This document shows positions 36,924-45,324 of a stretch of 64,000 bases of DNA, one piece after another. The notes beneath the pieces were generated by a model, which searched no databases, had not been told where the DNA came from, and saw only the letters and a list, made by a program, of their open reading frames with translations. How positions within the stretch are numbered: the stretch's first letter is position 1; the number at the start of each line of letters is the position of its first letter. Source of the DNA: Alteromonas marina (lineage in GTDB: Bacteria > Pseudomonadota > Gammaproteobacteria > Enterobacterales > Alteromonadaceae). The translations under genes and the position numbers were made by a program. Location: assembly GCF_000808575.1 (NCBI RefSeq), contig NZ_JWLW01000012.1, positions 124,001-188,000 of the forward strand, written 5' to 3'.

Positions 36924-38600
36924 ATGACTTTATCAAATCGATTTGTAACGCACATTGTAGACAACCAGCCCACTATTGCCGCCCCTTACAATGTGTGGCG
37001 TGATGATGCGTTGCTACGTATATTTGTGAATGAGCACCTCCCCTCCTCACATCAGCACGATGAGGGCCTGTTAGAAAAGTATGGCCAAATTGCGGGTGAT
37101 ACCCTTATGAGCCATGGAGAACTCGCAAACAAAAACAAGCCCGTCCTCCATACATTTGACCGCTATGGCCGCCGCATTGACGATGTTGAATTTCACCCAA
37201 GCTATCACGCGCTTATGGAAAGTGCTATGCAGCATAATGTACATAACTATTCGTGGAAGCATGAAGGTATCGAAGGCGCACACACCATCCGAGCAGCCCT
37301 GATGTATATGCATTACCAAGCAGAGTCTGGTACATCTTGCCCACTGACAATGACACACGCAGCGATCCCCGCCATGCGATATGGAAAAAGCTTACCGCCT
37401 TACTACTTGGATAAAACCACCAATGGCGTGTACGACCCTCGCACCTTACCCGCGAGTCAGAAACACGGGCTGACTATTGGCATGGGCATGACCGAAAAAC
37501 AAGGCGGGTCGGATGTTAGGCGAAACACTAGTACAGCAGTGAAACAAGCGGATGGCAGTTACCACATTGTAGGGCATAAGTTCTTTTTCTCTGCCCCCAT
37601 GTGCGACGCTCATCTTATTCTCGCGCAAGCCGAAGGCGGGCTAAGCTGTTTTTTACTACCAAGAGTGCTTGAAAACGGTGAACTTAATAACGTGCGCATT
37701 CAGCGTTTGAAAGACAAGCTGGGCGACTGGAGCAATGCATCATCTGAAGTTGAATTCCAAGAAGCCACGGCATACTTGATTGGCGAAGAAGGCCGCGGCG
37801 TGCCGGTGATCATCGATATGGTTTCGCTTACACGACTTGACTGCATGATAGGATCATCAGCACTTATGCGGCAATCACTGATTCACGCTTTATACCATGT
37901 AAGCCACCGCGACGCCTTCGGCAAAACCTTAGTCAATCAGCAACTAATGCAAAATGTTCTGGCAGACCTCACCATTGAGTGTGCTGCTGCAACCGCGCTT
38001 ACTATGCGCGTGGCAAAAGCGGTAGATAGTGCACAAAATGATAATCATGAAGCTGCACTGGCAAGGCTGGCCACCGCAATTGGGAAATACTGGATTTGTA
38101 AGCGCACGCCTATGTTTGTAAACGAAGCGCAAGAGTGTTTAGGTGGTATTGGTTACGTTGAAGAAAATCCTATGCCCCGTTATTACCGCCAAGCCCCACT
38201 TAATTCTATCTGGGAAGGTAGTGGAAACGTGCAATGCCTAGATGTACTGCGCGCATTTGCCAAAGAGCCTAATGTTAAAGAGGCCCTGTTCAACGAACTT
38301 AAAACACAAGTAGGCAAAAATAAGGATTACGATATCCATCTTAGTAAGCTGTTCGATGAGCTATCTAAAACACAAAATATGGAAACGCGTAGCCGCTATT
38401 TAACCGAACAAATGGCATTAGCACTGCAAGCATGCTCTCTTCTTGCAACGTCAGTCGATAACGACAACGCCCTTTTAGATATTGCCCACACCTTCTGTGA
38501 GTCGAGGCTAGGCAACGGAAGTGGTTTCGCTCTTGGTACACTGCCCGACACAACCCCATTTGAGCGCATTATTGCGCTTGGTCAGGTTTCACGTGCTTGA
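36924..38600 (+). CDS. AidB-type acyl-CoA dehydrogenase
   Basis: 558-residue flavoprotein of the acyl-CoA dehydrogenase superfamily, AidB-like subfamily. Hallmarks: MTHAAIPAMRYG near residue 140, GMGMTEKQGGSDVRRNTS near 190 (FAD contact), VEEQ-like IGYVEENPMPRYYRQAPLNSIWEGSGN near 415 with the catalytic region. E. coli AidB is linked to alkylation-damage response; bacterial relatives often act as acyl-CoA dehydrogenases. PaaX-like control favours an acyl-CoA substrate here. Substrate not predictable. Confidence 0.92.
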   Translation: MTLSNRFVTHIVDNQPTIAAPYNVWRDDALLRIFVNEHLPSSHQHDEGLLEKYGQIAGDTLMSHGELANKNKPVLHTFDRYGRRIDDVEFHPSYHALMESAMQHNVHNYSWKHEGIEGAHTIRAALMYMHYQAESGTSCPLTMTHAAIPAMRYGKSLPPYYLDKTTNGVYDPRTLPASQKHGLTIGMGMTEKQGGSDVRRNTSTAVKQADGSYHIVGHKFFFSAPMCDAHLILAQAEGGLSCFLLPRVLENGELNNVRIQRLKDKLGDWSNASSEVEFQEATAYLIGEEGRGVPVIIDMVSLTRLDCMIGSSALMRQSLIHALYHVSHRDAFGKTLVNQQLMQNVLADLTIECAAATALTMRVAKAVDSAQNDNHEAALARLATAIGKYWICKRTPMFVNEAQECLGGIGYVEENPMPRYYRQAPLNSIWEGSGNVQCLDVLRAFAKEPNVKEALFNELKTQVGKNKDYDIHLSKLFDELSKTQNMETRSRYLTEQMALALQACSLLATSVDNDNALLDIAHTFCESRLGNGSGFALGTLPDTTPFERIIALGQVSRA

Positions 38601-38899
38601 GCAGTACCATAGGATTTCGGTGCAGATGGTAATGGTTGAAACCAATGTTGTTCAATCTCGCTTTAAATTCAACGAAAATATTGGGTTTAAAGTATCGCTA
38701 GAGCGTCTTGCCGACATTGAACTTATTGGCATGCATATTATTTAACCAACCTAATGTCAGCTAAATTTACAAACACGCTTTTATAACACGGCCACATATA
38801 GGCTGAACGCTATATATCTTCTAGGATTAAGTGGAATGGCACCATTTTTGCTAAAACAGTTTTAAAAGTAAGGGAAATACAATAAGTTAAGGACCAAAA
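38601..38899. other. Intergenic region, possible gene remnant
   Basis: 299 bp. A frame open to 38745 runs through the dehydrogenase stop area and ends IELIGMHII. It has no ribosome-binding site or clear start and could be a decayed fragment or chance. The rest (38746-38899) is AT-rich promoter for the PEP-CTERM gene. Confidence 0.35.
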
Positions 38900-40186
38900 A
38901 TGTATAAAAATATTTCTTCAGCGCTTTTAGCATCGGCTTTTATATTCTCTGCAGGGAGCCTAGCAGAACCCATTCAAACTTCCAATTTACGTTACGACTT
39001 TGGTGGTTCTGATGGTTTGGGCATTCAATATTCACACTTAATTCATTCTGTCGATTACAATGATTCATTTGCCGATGGCTTTTTTGTGGTAACGCCGCCT
39101 GACTATACCTCTGACGTTTTGGTCCATATCAACGGTGATATATTGCCGCGGGATGCTTACCAATTGGATCCAGTATTCGGCAACGGGCCAGAATTATACA
39201 TTGACCTGGTACGTCAAGAAAATATTGGGTTCGCGCCACATTCCGGTTCGGCACGGGTCGCTGAGGGAAGCGTAGGTGGCCGAGACGCGGTCTCACTTTA
39301 CTTCTCAAATGAAATTAACGTGCCCTACTATCAGCCAGGTTTTGTTTTGCAGGAAAGAGACAATAGGAGTCCTTATTCTCAGGTATATGAGAATGAGTAC
39401 CAGGTCGTGATCATTGAGCGGGAAGACTTAAATACCAGTTGGGAAGATTCGGGTAAAAATTATGACATTGAGTTTCGTTATGACCAGTTAGAGTGGTATC
39501 GCGAGGACAATCCATATATTCCAACAGGTTTTTCACCGGCAGAGGGTGGCGGTGTACATTTGTTGGAGATGAGAGGAAACGAACTTAGTCTTGTATCTTC
39601 GTTTAGTTATGATGACCCTGCGCCAACTACCCCTGAATTAGTTACCGAAGGCCCAGGCAGTGCCGATAACCCAATTTTGCCTAGCTCGGTAAGCGAAGAA
39701 ACCAGCTCGTGGAGCTTTAACTTCGACGTGCAAGACGGCTTTCTATACGCCATAGATCCGGATGTCGCGGTGGGTTACGATTATCAGGTAAATTCAGGAC
39801 CACTATTCTCAGCAATTCAGTTGCCAACCGGTTTTGATGATGACCTGTTTGATATCTTCTTATGGGATACAGCAATGGGTGACTGGGAACTCGCGGAAGC
39901 AGATTGGCAGGCAGGCGATTTATTTACTTTTATTAACCCGGTGGATCGCGTCCGTATTACCGGCATTGATACCTCAAACATGGTGGATCCGAATAGCCCT
40001 ACAGCCTTTGTAGCCAACATCGCATTTGACGGTAGTGGTCAAGTGGATATGTCGCAAACAGCGCTGGTTGAGTTTGTTTCGGATAATGTGGCCAGTGTGC
40101 CGGCACCAGCCAGCATTGGCCTTTTCATGTGCAGTTTGGGTCTGATGTTTGTGCGCCGTCAACGCGCATTGCGTCAAGCAGCGTAA
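38900..40186 (+). CDS. PEP-CTERM sorting-domain protein
   Basis: 428-residue exported protein: signal peptide ending near SLAEP, an acidic, Tyr/Asp-rich beta-type body, and a C-terminal sorting tail of PEP-CTERM type: VPAPASIGLFMCSLGLMF followed by the basic VRRQRALRQ. The tail should be recognised by an exosortase, which is not in this window. Such proteins are usually exported with exopolysaccharide. The IalB-like gene follows 35 bp later. Function otherwise unknown. Confidence 0.85.
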   Translation: MYKNISSALLASAFIFSAGSLAEPIQTSNLRYDFGGSDGLGIQYSHLIHSVDYNDSFADGFFVVTPPDYTSDVLVHINGDILPRDAYQLDPVFGNGPELYIDLVRQENIGFAPHSGSARVAEGSVGGRDAVSLYFSNEINVPYYQPGFVLQERDNRSPYSQVYENEYQVVIIEREDLNTSWEDSGKNYDIEFRYDQLEWYREDNPYIPTGFSPAEGGGVHLLEMRGNELSLVSSFSYDDPAPTTPELVTEGPGSADNPILPSSVSEETSSWSFNFDVQDGFLYAIDPDVAVGYDYQVNSGPLFSAIQLPTGFDDDLFDIFLWDTAMGDWELAEADWQAGDLFTFINPVDRVRITGIDTSNMVDPNSPTAFVANIAFDGSGQVDMSQTALVEFVSDNVASVPAPASIGLFMCSLGLMFVRRQRALRQAA

Positions 40187-40221
40187 TGGACAAAGGGACG
40201 TAAGTCCCTTGTTTTATAATC

Positions 40222-40698
40222 ATGCAAAGAATTTACATAATATTGGGTTTAGTTAGCCTGTTGCTGGTCACAGATTCGGGTATAGCTAAGCAAAGTAACA
40301 CTTCGGACTTTGGTTTGTGGCAACGCAGCTGTAACGATGCCAACCAGTGTATGCTGACACAAAAGGTGACGTATTCACATGAGGGCACGTCCCACGTTGT
40401 GGCCGGCGCGACAGTGAGTAAAACGCGTATGGGCATCATCCTAACTTTGCGGGTGCCGCCGATGGCCAATGCCAAACATGGATTGGGGATGAAAATTGAT
40501 GATCATTCTGCAATTCGGGTGCCTCTGAAGCAATGTGATAGCAACGTGTGTGAGTCTAACATTGCTGTTGACTCCATATTATTGGCGCAGATGCAGCAGG
40601 GGCAGGTGATGGCTGTCGCGTATTTTGATATTAACGATAAGCAAATTACCCTGCCGGTTTATTTGCAGGGATTTGCCGACGCTTTGAGCACTATCTGA
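40222..40698 (+). CDS. IalB-like (invasion-associated locus B) protein
   Basis: 158-residue exported protein: signal peptide ending IAKQ, then GLWQRSCNDANQCMLTQKV with the Cys pair typical of IalB, a second Cys pair (LKQCDSNVCES), and MGIILTLRVPPMA. IalB-family proteins are periplasmic or membrane proteins of unclear biochemical role. Probably cotranscribed with the preceding PEP-CTERM gene; a clear terminator follows. Confidence 0.82.
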   Translation: MQRIYIILGLVSLLLVTDSGIAKQSNTSDFGLWQRSCNDANQCMLTQKVTYSHEGTSHVVAGATVSKTRMGIILTLRVPPMANAKHGLGMKIDDHSAIRVPLKQCDSNVCESNIAVDSILLAQMQQGQVMAVAYFDINDKQITLPVYLQGFADALSTI

Positions 40699-40726
40699 AA
40701 TTGCAAAAACATTGTATTTATTCAAT

Positions 40727-40750
40727 AAGGAGGTGTTTACCTCCTTTTTT
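40727..40750 (+). terminator. Intrinsic terminator after the PEP-CTERM/IalB pair
   Basis: AAGGAGGT (40727-40734) pairs with ACCTCCTT (40739-40746) around GTTT and is followed by T6. Textbook rho-independent terminator. Confidence 0.85.
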
Positions 40751-40752
40751 AT

Positions 40753-41287
40753 CTGATGGTTTGCTCAAAACTATGAATCACTTTGTTTGTCACACCGGGC
40801 TTGACTTGATGTCCACGTGCCCTTGTTGTTTTACAGATTCTGGTTGGTTGGGTCGCGTAGACGCCGAAATGACAAGGAGTGGTTTTCGTGTCGTGTCGTG
40901 GCGTGATGTATGTATTAGACGGACTTGCTAAAAATGACAGGCATCATTGCCATGACAAAACGTTAATTACTGAGCGTTGTTTGAATGAAAAAACAGGCCA
41001 TAGGCCAAGTTTTAGCTCAACAGTCCGTTAATGGATTCAATTTTCAACCAAATTACGGCCGTTTATAGTTAATTTTGCTTTGGCAAATAAAGTAGGTTAA
41101 ATGACCATATCACGTACGAATGTGCCGTTATGATACCTGCTCGTAAACGGCCACGTTTGGCACAACTCGGAAGTTTACAGCCTATTCCCATAAGGTCCGC
41201 TCTTGGTCTTAACCAGACTACCCTCACTGAGCTACGCATGATGTCTATTGCGTTACATAGACGCACTCTTCGAGTGTGTTAAATTCG
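40753..41287. other. Gene-free region with degenerate intergenic repeat
   Basis: About 535 bp without a supported gene. At 40785-40885, TGTCACACCGGGCTTGACTT at one end and CGCGTAGACGCCGAAATGAC at the other resemble the ends of dispersed intergenic repeats found in many proteobacteria, which are built around Cxxgggcttgac and gcgnnnaatgac ends. On the minus strand a D-arm-like GTAGCTCAGTGAGGGTAG occurs near 41221-41238 but no tRNA cloverleaf was found. Confidence 0.4.
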
Positions 41288-41839
41288 TTAAAAAGGGTTA
41301 ACCGAGTAACCTTTTTGCGCCAAGCGCGCGTGGGCTGTCATGGCTGACAAATCCATTTTCACTCCGTCTATCAAGGCACTTTTTTCAATGCCATGAGCCG
41401 TAGCAGACTGCCCGCAAAGTATCACTTCAACGCCTTGTTCCATAAGTGCAGTAAGCAGAACTTCATTACCGTTACGTTGCCCTTTGCGCTGTTTGAAGAA
41501 TTCCCCCTTAAGCATCTCTTCTGTGGCAGAGCCATGAACCACGAGAGCAAGGGAAAGGTTTTGCTGTTTAACGCCGTTGGCAACGTGCATATTTATAAAA
41601 CGAGCCAGCGACTCAAACTTGCGGTTAACCTCACCCGGGTTTGCTGCTTTAGCTACGTCAAACGCTACTTTGAATACTTGATTTTCAGTAAAACTAACGC
41701 CATCCACTGGCGCATGTTTTCCGAAGGCGCTGAACACTGGCCCATACTCAAAATCTGATTTAGCAGAAGCCTGCCCTATTATTAACAATGCTGCTACCAA
41801 ACAAAGTGACGCGCTTCCGATCCCTTTTGTCATGACCAT
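41288..41839 (-). CDS. Exported DsrE-family protein
   Basis: 183 residues with a signal peptide (cleavage near ASAKS) followed by a DsrE-like domain. The conserved cysteine sits in VEVILCGQSATAHG, where DsrE/TusD-type proteins carry the sulfur-relay cysteine. Export indicates a periplasmic role distinct from the cytosolic tRNA-thiolation proteins. It lies 28 bp downstream of the royal-jelly-type gene on the same strand. Confidence 0.85.
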   Translation of the reverse strand: MVMTKGIGSASLCLVAALLIIGQASAKSDFEYGPVFSAFGKHAPVDGVSFTENQVFKVAFDVAKAANPGEVNRKFESLARFINMHVANGVKQQNLSLALVVHGSATEEMLKGEFFKQRKGQRNGNEVLLTALMEQGVEVILCGQSATAHGIEKSALIDGVKMDLSAMTAHARLAQKGYSVNPF

Positions 41840-41867
41840 TTCCTTTCCCTCAATTATTTCTCGTGCT

Positions 41868-42929
41868 TTAACGTGCAGGTAGCGCTGTTTTATATACTTC
41901 GAACGTCATATCACTTACATTGCTGCCCGCATCTTGGATTTTGCTGTTCGTATAGTAAAGCGCATTGTTATAAATACTAAAGGTATCAGCCCAGCTCACC
42001 ACATCGCCTTTTACAAGTGTGCGAAGGTCGAGACTCGGTGTAAGGTACTGCACCTCTTGCTTTTCCAGGTCAGCTAAATAGACATTGCCTTCGTGATAAA
42101 TCATGCCATCTGGCGCACCTGTTGTAGCGACTTTTCGCACTTTTTTAGCCACTTCCTCATTCGATGCTTTCTTTATATCAGAGGTATTGATGGCATACAG
42201 TGAATAACCTGACAAAGCATGGAAATATAATGTTTCGTTCAACGTATCTAACGCGATGCCGTCTGATTGAACGGTCATGCTGAAGGGCTTACCTTGAATA
42301 CTTAACAACTCTACTTCCGCTTTTGTAGTTTCATGATTATCTAAAATGCGATAGCTAGTATTGTCATCTAGGTTATATATCACTAAACCCGCATGAGCCG
42401 AGTCGGTCATATATATGCGATTCGTTTTTTCATCTACTCGCAAGTCATTAATGTACGAATCAGTGTGGTAAGCGTCTTCGCTAAGGAGCAAGATACCTTC
42501 GATTTCATTTGAGGCCAAATCAACCACAAACAAGCGAGGTGCATCCACCACACCTTGAAACTTAGGGTTGCGAGTATCCAACACATACAGTTTATCATTA
42601 TGGGCAACCACTGACTGCACGGCTAAAAAGCAATCTTTTCTTACTTTACTTTGCGCTACACACTCATTTGTTTTGCTATTGGGGTAGGCAACAAACTCAC
42701 CGGTATTGGTTATTTGAGCGACAGAAAAACCTACACCGTCACGCCAGTTGGGCGCATTTACAAATACTCGCCCATCATTACTGACAGTTACACCGGTAAT
42801 TTGTGTGCCTTTTATTTCGCCAATTAATTCGACCTTAGAGCCCAGAGCGGACTGTGCGAATGCGTTGACCGAAAAAAACGCTGTTAGAACAGCTGCCGTT
42901 ACCGTGGATTTAACTCGCTTACTATTCAT
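41868..42929 (-). CDS. Major royal jelly/yellow-type beta-propeller protein
   Basis: 353-residue exported protein: signal peptide ending NAFAQ, then a six-bladed propeller pattern of the major royal jelly/Yellow family (GVTVSNDGRVFVNAP, YINDLRVDEKTNRIYMTDS, QSDGIALDTLNETLYFHAL). Bacterial members are uncharacterised and may be lactonase-like hydrolases or binding proteins. Cotranscribed with the DsrE-family gene. Confidence 0.85.
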   Translation of the reverse strand: MNSKRVKSTVTAAVLTAFFSVNAFAQSALGSKVELIGEIKGTQITGVTVSNDGRVFVNAPNWRDGVGFSVAQITNTGEFVAYPNSKTNECVAQSKVRKDCFLAVQSVVAHNDKLYVLDTRNPKFQGVVDAPRLFVVDLASNEIEGILLLSEDAYHTDSYINDLRVDEKTNRIYMTDSAHAGLVIYNLDDNTSYRILDNHETTKAEVELLSIQGKPFSMTVQSDGIALDTLNETLYFHALSGYSLYAINTSDIKKASNEEVAKKVRKVATTGAPDGMIYHEGNVYLADLEKQEVQYLTPSLDLRTLVKGDVVSWADTFSIYNNALYYTNSKIQDAGSNVSDMTFEVYKTALPAR

Positions 42930-43280
42930 ATTCTTTTTCCCTTAAATGTTTAACATAAACATTCCCGAACGTGTTTTCTGTTACCCAAATTACAGAGCTT
43001 TGGGTGCCACTACGATTATTGAGATAAAACAGACAGCACTGCATTATTAAATGCATACAATATCCCCCTTCAGGGGGAACACCGTTTGACGTCGCATCTA
43101 TACAAGTGAACGATTAATGCGCTAGTTGTAACGTTTCAGCGACCTTTCTGCTTTCAACTTTGTAAATAACGATATAAGTAGATCTAAAGAAGGCTGTGTT
43201 CTCGTTTAAGATAAGATTAGTTGAACCTTTTTGCTGACAGAGTATTCTCTTGATAGCAACAATTTACAGTGAACTTACTT
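42930..43280. other. Intergenic region, about 350 bp
   Basis: Divergent promoter area between the propeller gene and the DUF4136 lipoprotein. CCCCCTTCAGGGGG at 43064-43077 is a compact GC-rich stem-loop or operator candidate of unknown meaning. No gene seen. Confidence 0.45.
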
Positions 43281-43877
43281 ATGCGAATACGTACTTCAAG
43301 GAATTTCGATACCCGCTTTGTTAAGGGTATATCTCGTTTGAAATCAGGATTATTCTTTTTATTTTGCGCAATACTCGTCGCTGGGTGCAGCAGCAAACCC
43401 CAAGTGAGCGTTGACGACTCGCAAAACTTTGCTGACATTAAAACCTTTTACATTCAAGCGCCGTTAAAACCTATCAACGAAACTCTCGCCAACCATTTGT
43501 CTTCAACCATCACACAGCGATTAATTACCAAAGGTTTAACGCCAACGGCAGAAGACGAGGCTGATGTTTCAGTTGGTTATCTTCCTTCAACGACCACAAA
43601 AGAAGATGGAACCACATTAAATTTGGGATTAGGTACAGGAACATTTGGGCGCTCCGGCGGCATTTCACTCGGCAGTATCTTTAGCATACCTGTGGGAGAG
43701 CAAACGTCTCTACAGCAGGGGCTTCAAATAGATATGGTGAAAGATGGTAGGTTTATCTATAGCGCTTCAGGTAGTGTTGAGCTTGAATCTAAAGACAGCA
43801 TAAGCATTCAAAAGAAACTCGATGAATTAGTTACAGCATTGCTAGAACAGTATCCATCAAGTGCTATTCAAAACTAG
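43281..43877 (+). CDS. DUF4136 lipoprotein
   Basis: About 198 residues. Lipobox ILVAGCSS, then a DUF4136 domain (FADIKTFYIQAP, DEADVSVGYLPS, IQKKLDELVTALLEQYP). Outer-membrane lipoprotein of unknown function. The N-terminal extension before the hydrophobic signal is long, so a later start cannot be excluded; GTG at 43269 is possible but neither start has a clear ribosome-binding site. Convergent with the Spy/CpxP-like gene across a terminator. Confidence 0.8.
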   Translation: MRIRTSRNFDTRFVKGISRLKSGLFFLFCAILVAGCSSKPQVSVDDSQNFADIKTFYIQAPLKPINETLANHLSSTITQRLITKGLTPTAEDEADVSVGYLPSTTTKEDGTTLNLGLGTGTFGRSGGISLGSIFSIPVGEQTSLQQGLQIDMVKDGRFIYSASGSVELESKDSISIQKKLDELVTALLEQYPSSAIQN

Positions 43878-43936
43878 CTAAATACATTTCACACGGGCCA
43901 TCATTTACAAACGCGGCTTGCCAATGGCCGTTAGCA

Positions 43937-43961
43937 AAAAAGCGCCATAAAGGCGCTTTTT
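43937..43961. terminator. Bidirectional intrinsic terminator
   Basis: AAAAAGCGCC (43937-43946) and GGCGCTTTTT (43952-43961) form a 10-bp stem with loop ATAAA and T tails on both strands. It serves the DUF4136 gene and the convergent Spy/CpxP-like gene. Confidence 0.88.
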
Positions 43962-43982
43962 ACTGATTAAACGTGGTAAGAA

Positions 43983-44432
43983 TTAGCTATGTTGACGCTG
44001 TTTTTTCCCACGTTTCTTTTTCATATTATCAAACTTTTCAAGCTGTTCATCGGTTAGGATTTCCGCTACTTTCATGCGAAGTTCTGCACGTTTAAGAAAG
44101 CGAGCTTTTGCTTTTTCAGCTTTTTGATCCGCAATAGCTTCCACTTTCGCTTGATAGTCAGGGTCGTCAGGATTTAGACCCGCTAACGCATTAACTTTTC
44201 TGCGCTTTCCTTCTTCTCCCATTTCAGTTCGCTTGGCCTCACGCTCAGCCTTAAGCTCTTCTTTTAGCGCTTGAAATTGCACTTTTTGCTCTTCAGTTAA
44301 GTCGAGTACTCTTTCCATTTTATGCAAAGGCAAGAAATCACCACCTCTGCGCTCATCAGAATTTTTACCGCCTGCATAAGCAGTGGTTGCGATACATGCA
44401 CTTAATAAAACACCGGTAATTAATTTTTTCAT
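43983..44432 (-). CDS. Spy/CpxP-family periplasmic stress protein
   Basis: About 149 residues. Signal peptide (MKKLITGVLLSACIATTAYA), then two LTxxQ motifs (LDLTEEQKVQF and EILTDEQLEKF) characteristic of Spy/CpxP chaperones, with a very charged helical body. AGGAAG 6 bp upstream supports the ATG at 44432 over the longer frame to 44468. Divergent from a CpxR/CpxA-like pair with a perfect CpxR box in between, so probably Cpx-induced and feedback-regulating. Confidence 0.88.
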   Translation of the reverse strand: MKKLITGVLLSACIATTAYAGGKNSDERRGGDFLPLHKMERVLDLTEEQKVQFQALKEELKAEREAKRTEMGEEGKRRKVNALAGLNPDDPDYQAKVEAIADQKAEKAKARFLKRAELRMKVAEILTDEQLEKFDNMKKKRGKKQRQHS

Positions 44433-44544
44433 CTTAATCTTCCTACTTGTTTTGTCATGGTTATGCATGACGTTTAAAAATAATGTTGTCTCATCAACGG
44501 AATTAAGTATGCATGAATCAATCGATAAGTAGGGTTAAGCTAGT

Positions 44545-44559
44545 GTAAAGTTGGGTAAA
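44545..44559 (+). promoter_or_regulatory. CpxR box
   Basis: GTAAA-GTTGG-GTAAA matches the CpxR consensus GTAAA(N5)GTAAA exactly. It lies between the divergent Spy/CpxP-like and response-regulator genes, 39 bp before the latter's start, suitable for autoregulation of the whole locus. Confidence 0.82.
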
Positions 44560-44598
44560 GTTAAAAAATACCGCAGTGAATAGGGGTAATATTCGGGC

Positions 44599-45312
44599 AT
44601 GAAAAATGAAAAAATCAATGTGTTGCTCGTCGATGATGACAAAGACCTATGCGCCCTACTCCAAGAGTTTTTAGAAGGGGACGGCTTCAGTGTAGATGCC
44701 ATTCACAGCGGCGATGAAGCAATAAAAACACTACTAAACACCGAGAAGTACGACACTGTTGTGCTAGACATCATGATGCCTGGCATATCCGGGCTTGATG
44801 TACTGAAATCGGTAAGAGCCGAAAAACAAACCCCAATTCTTATGCTAACAGGTCGTGGCGATGACATAGACCGAATAGTAGGGCTTGAGTTAGGTGCTGA
44901 CGACTACTTGCCAAAGCCTTGTAACCCCAGGGAACTTGGTGCCCGTATTCGCGCCATAATTCGAAGAACGCAATATCTGAAGGCCACGCCCTCCGCTTCG
45001 CTAAGTGAATTGCACGGTATATACCTGGATCTAGGTGCACGGCAAGCCACGGTTAATGGCAAATCTCTTGCGCTAACTGGCGCTGAATTCAATGCACTTA
45101 GCTATCTTATGGAGCGTGTAGGCCAAACTATATCGAAGCAAGAAATGACACAGGAAGTATTAAAACGTCCATTGGAAGCTTATGACAGAGCGATGGATGT
45201 CCACGTAAGCCGAATTCGTCAAAAACTCGCAGCTGCCGGCGTTAAGAACGTCATTAAGTCTGTTCGCGGCGTGGGGTATCAAATGCTAACCGCTCCTCAG
45301 CAATCGGAATAA
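44599..45312 (+). CDS. cpxR: CpxR-like response regulator
   Basis: 237-residue OmpR-family regulator: receiver domain with acidic pocket VDDDKD, phospho-Asp in VVLDIMMPG near residue 56 and the conserved Lys in LPKPCNP near 106, then a winged-helix DNA-binding domain (LTGAEFNALSYLMERVGQ, VHVSRIRQKL). Located between a Spy/CpxP-like gene and a sensor kinase, with a CpxR box upstream, so it most likely controls envelope stress genes. Confidence 0.92.
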   Translation: MKNEKINVLLVDDDKDLCALLQEFLEGDGFSVDAIHSGDEAIKTLLNTEKYDTVVLDIMMPGISGLDVLKSVRAEKQTPILMLTGRGDDIDRIVGLELGADDYLPKPCNPRELGARIRAIIRRTQYLKATPSASLSELHGIYLDLGARQATVNGKSLALTGAEFNALSYLMERVGQTISKQEMTQEVLKRPLEAYDRAMDVHVSRIRQKLAAAGVKNVIKSVRGVGYQMLTAPQQSE

Positions 45313-45324
45313 AAGACAAAGGCA

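Noticed and set aside
38521-38745. 74-codon frame overlapping the end of the acyl-CoA dehydrogenase gene
   Set aside because: Most of it is out of frame within a real gene; the tail after 38600 is too short to identify.
40701-40931. 76-codon frame after the IalB-like gene
   Set aside because: It begins in the terminator stem and runs through a degenerate repeat, so it is unlikely to be a gene.
41200-41260. tRNA-like D-arm sequence GTAGCTCAGTGAGGGTAG on the minus strand
   Set aside because: No acceptor stem, anticodon arm or TPsiC arm could be folded around it, so it is not called a tRNA gene.
43064-43077. CCCCCTTCAGGGGG as a specific operator
   Set aside because: Short symmetric GC element with no recognisable consensus; recorded only within the intergenic entry.
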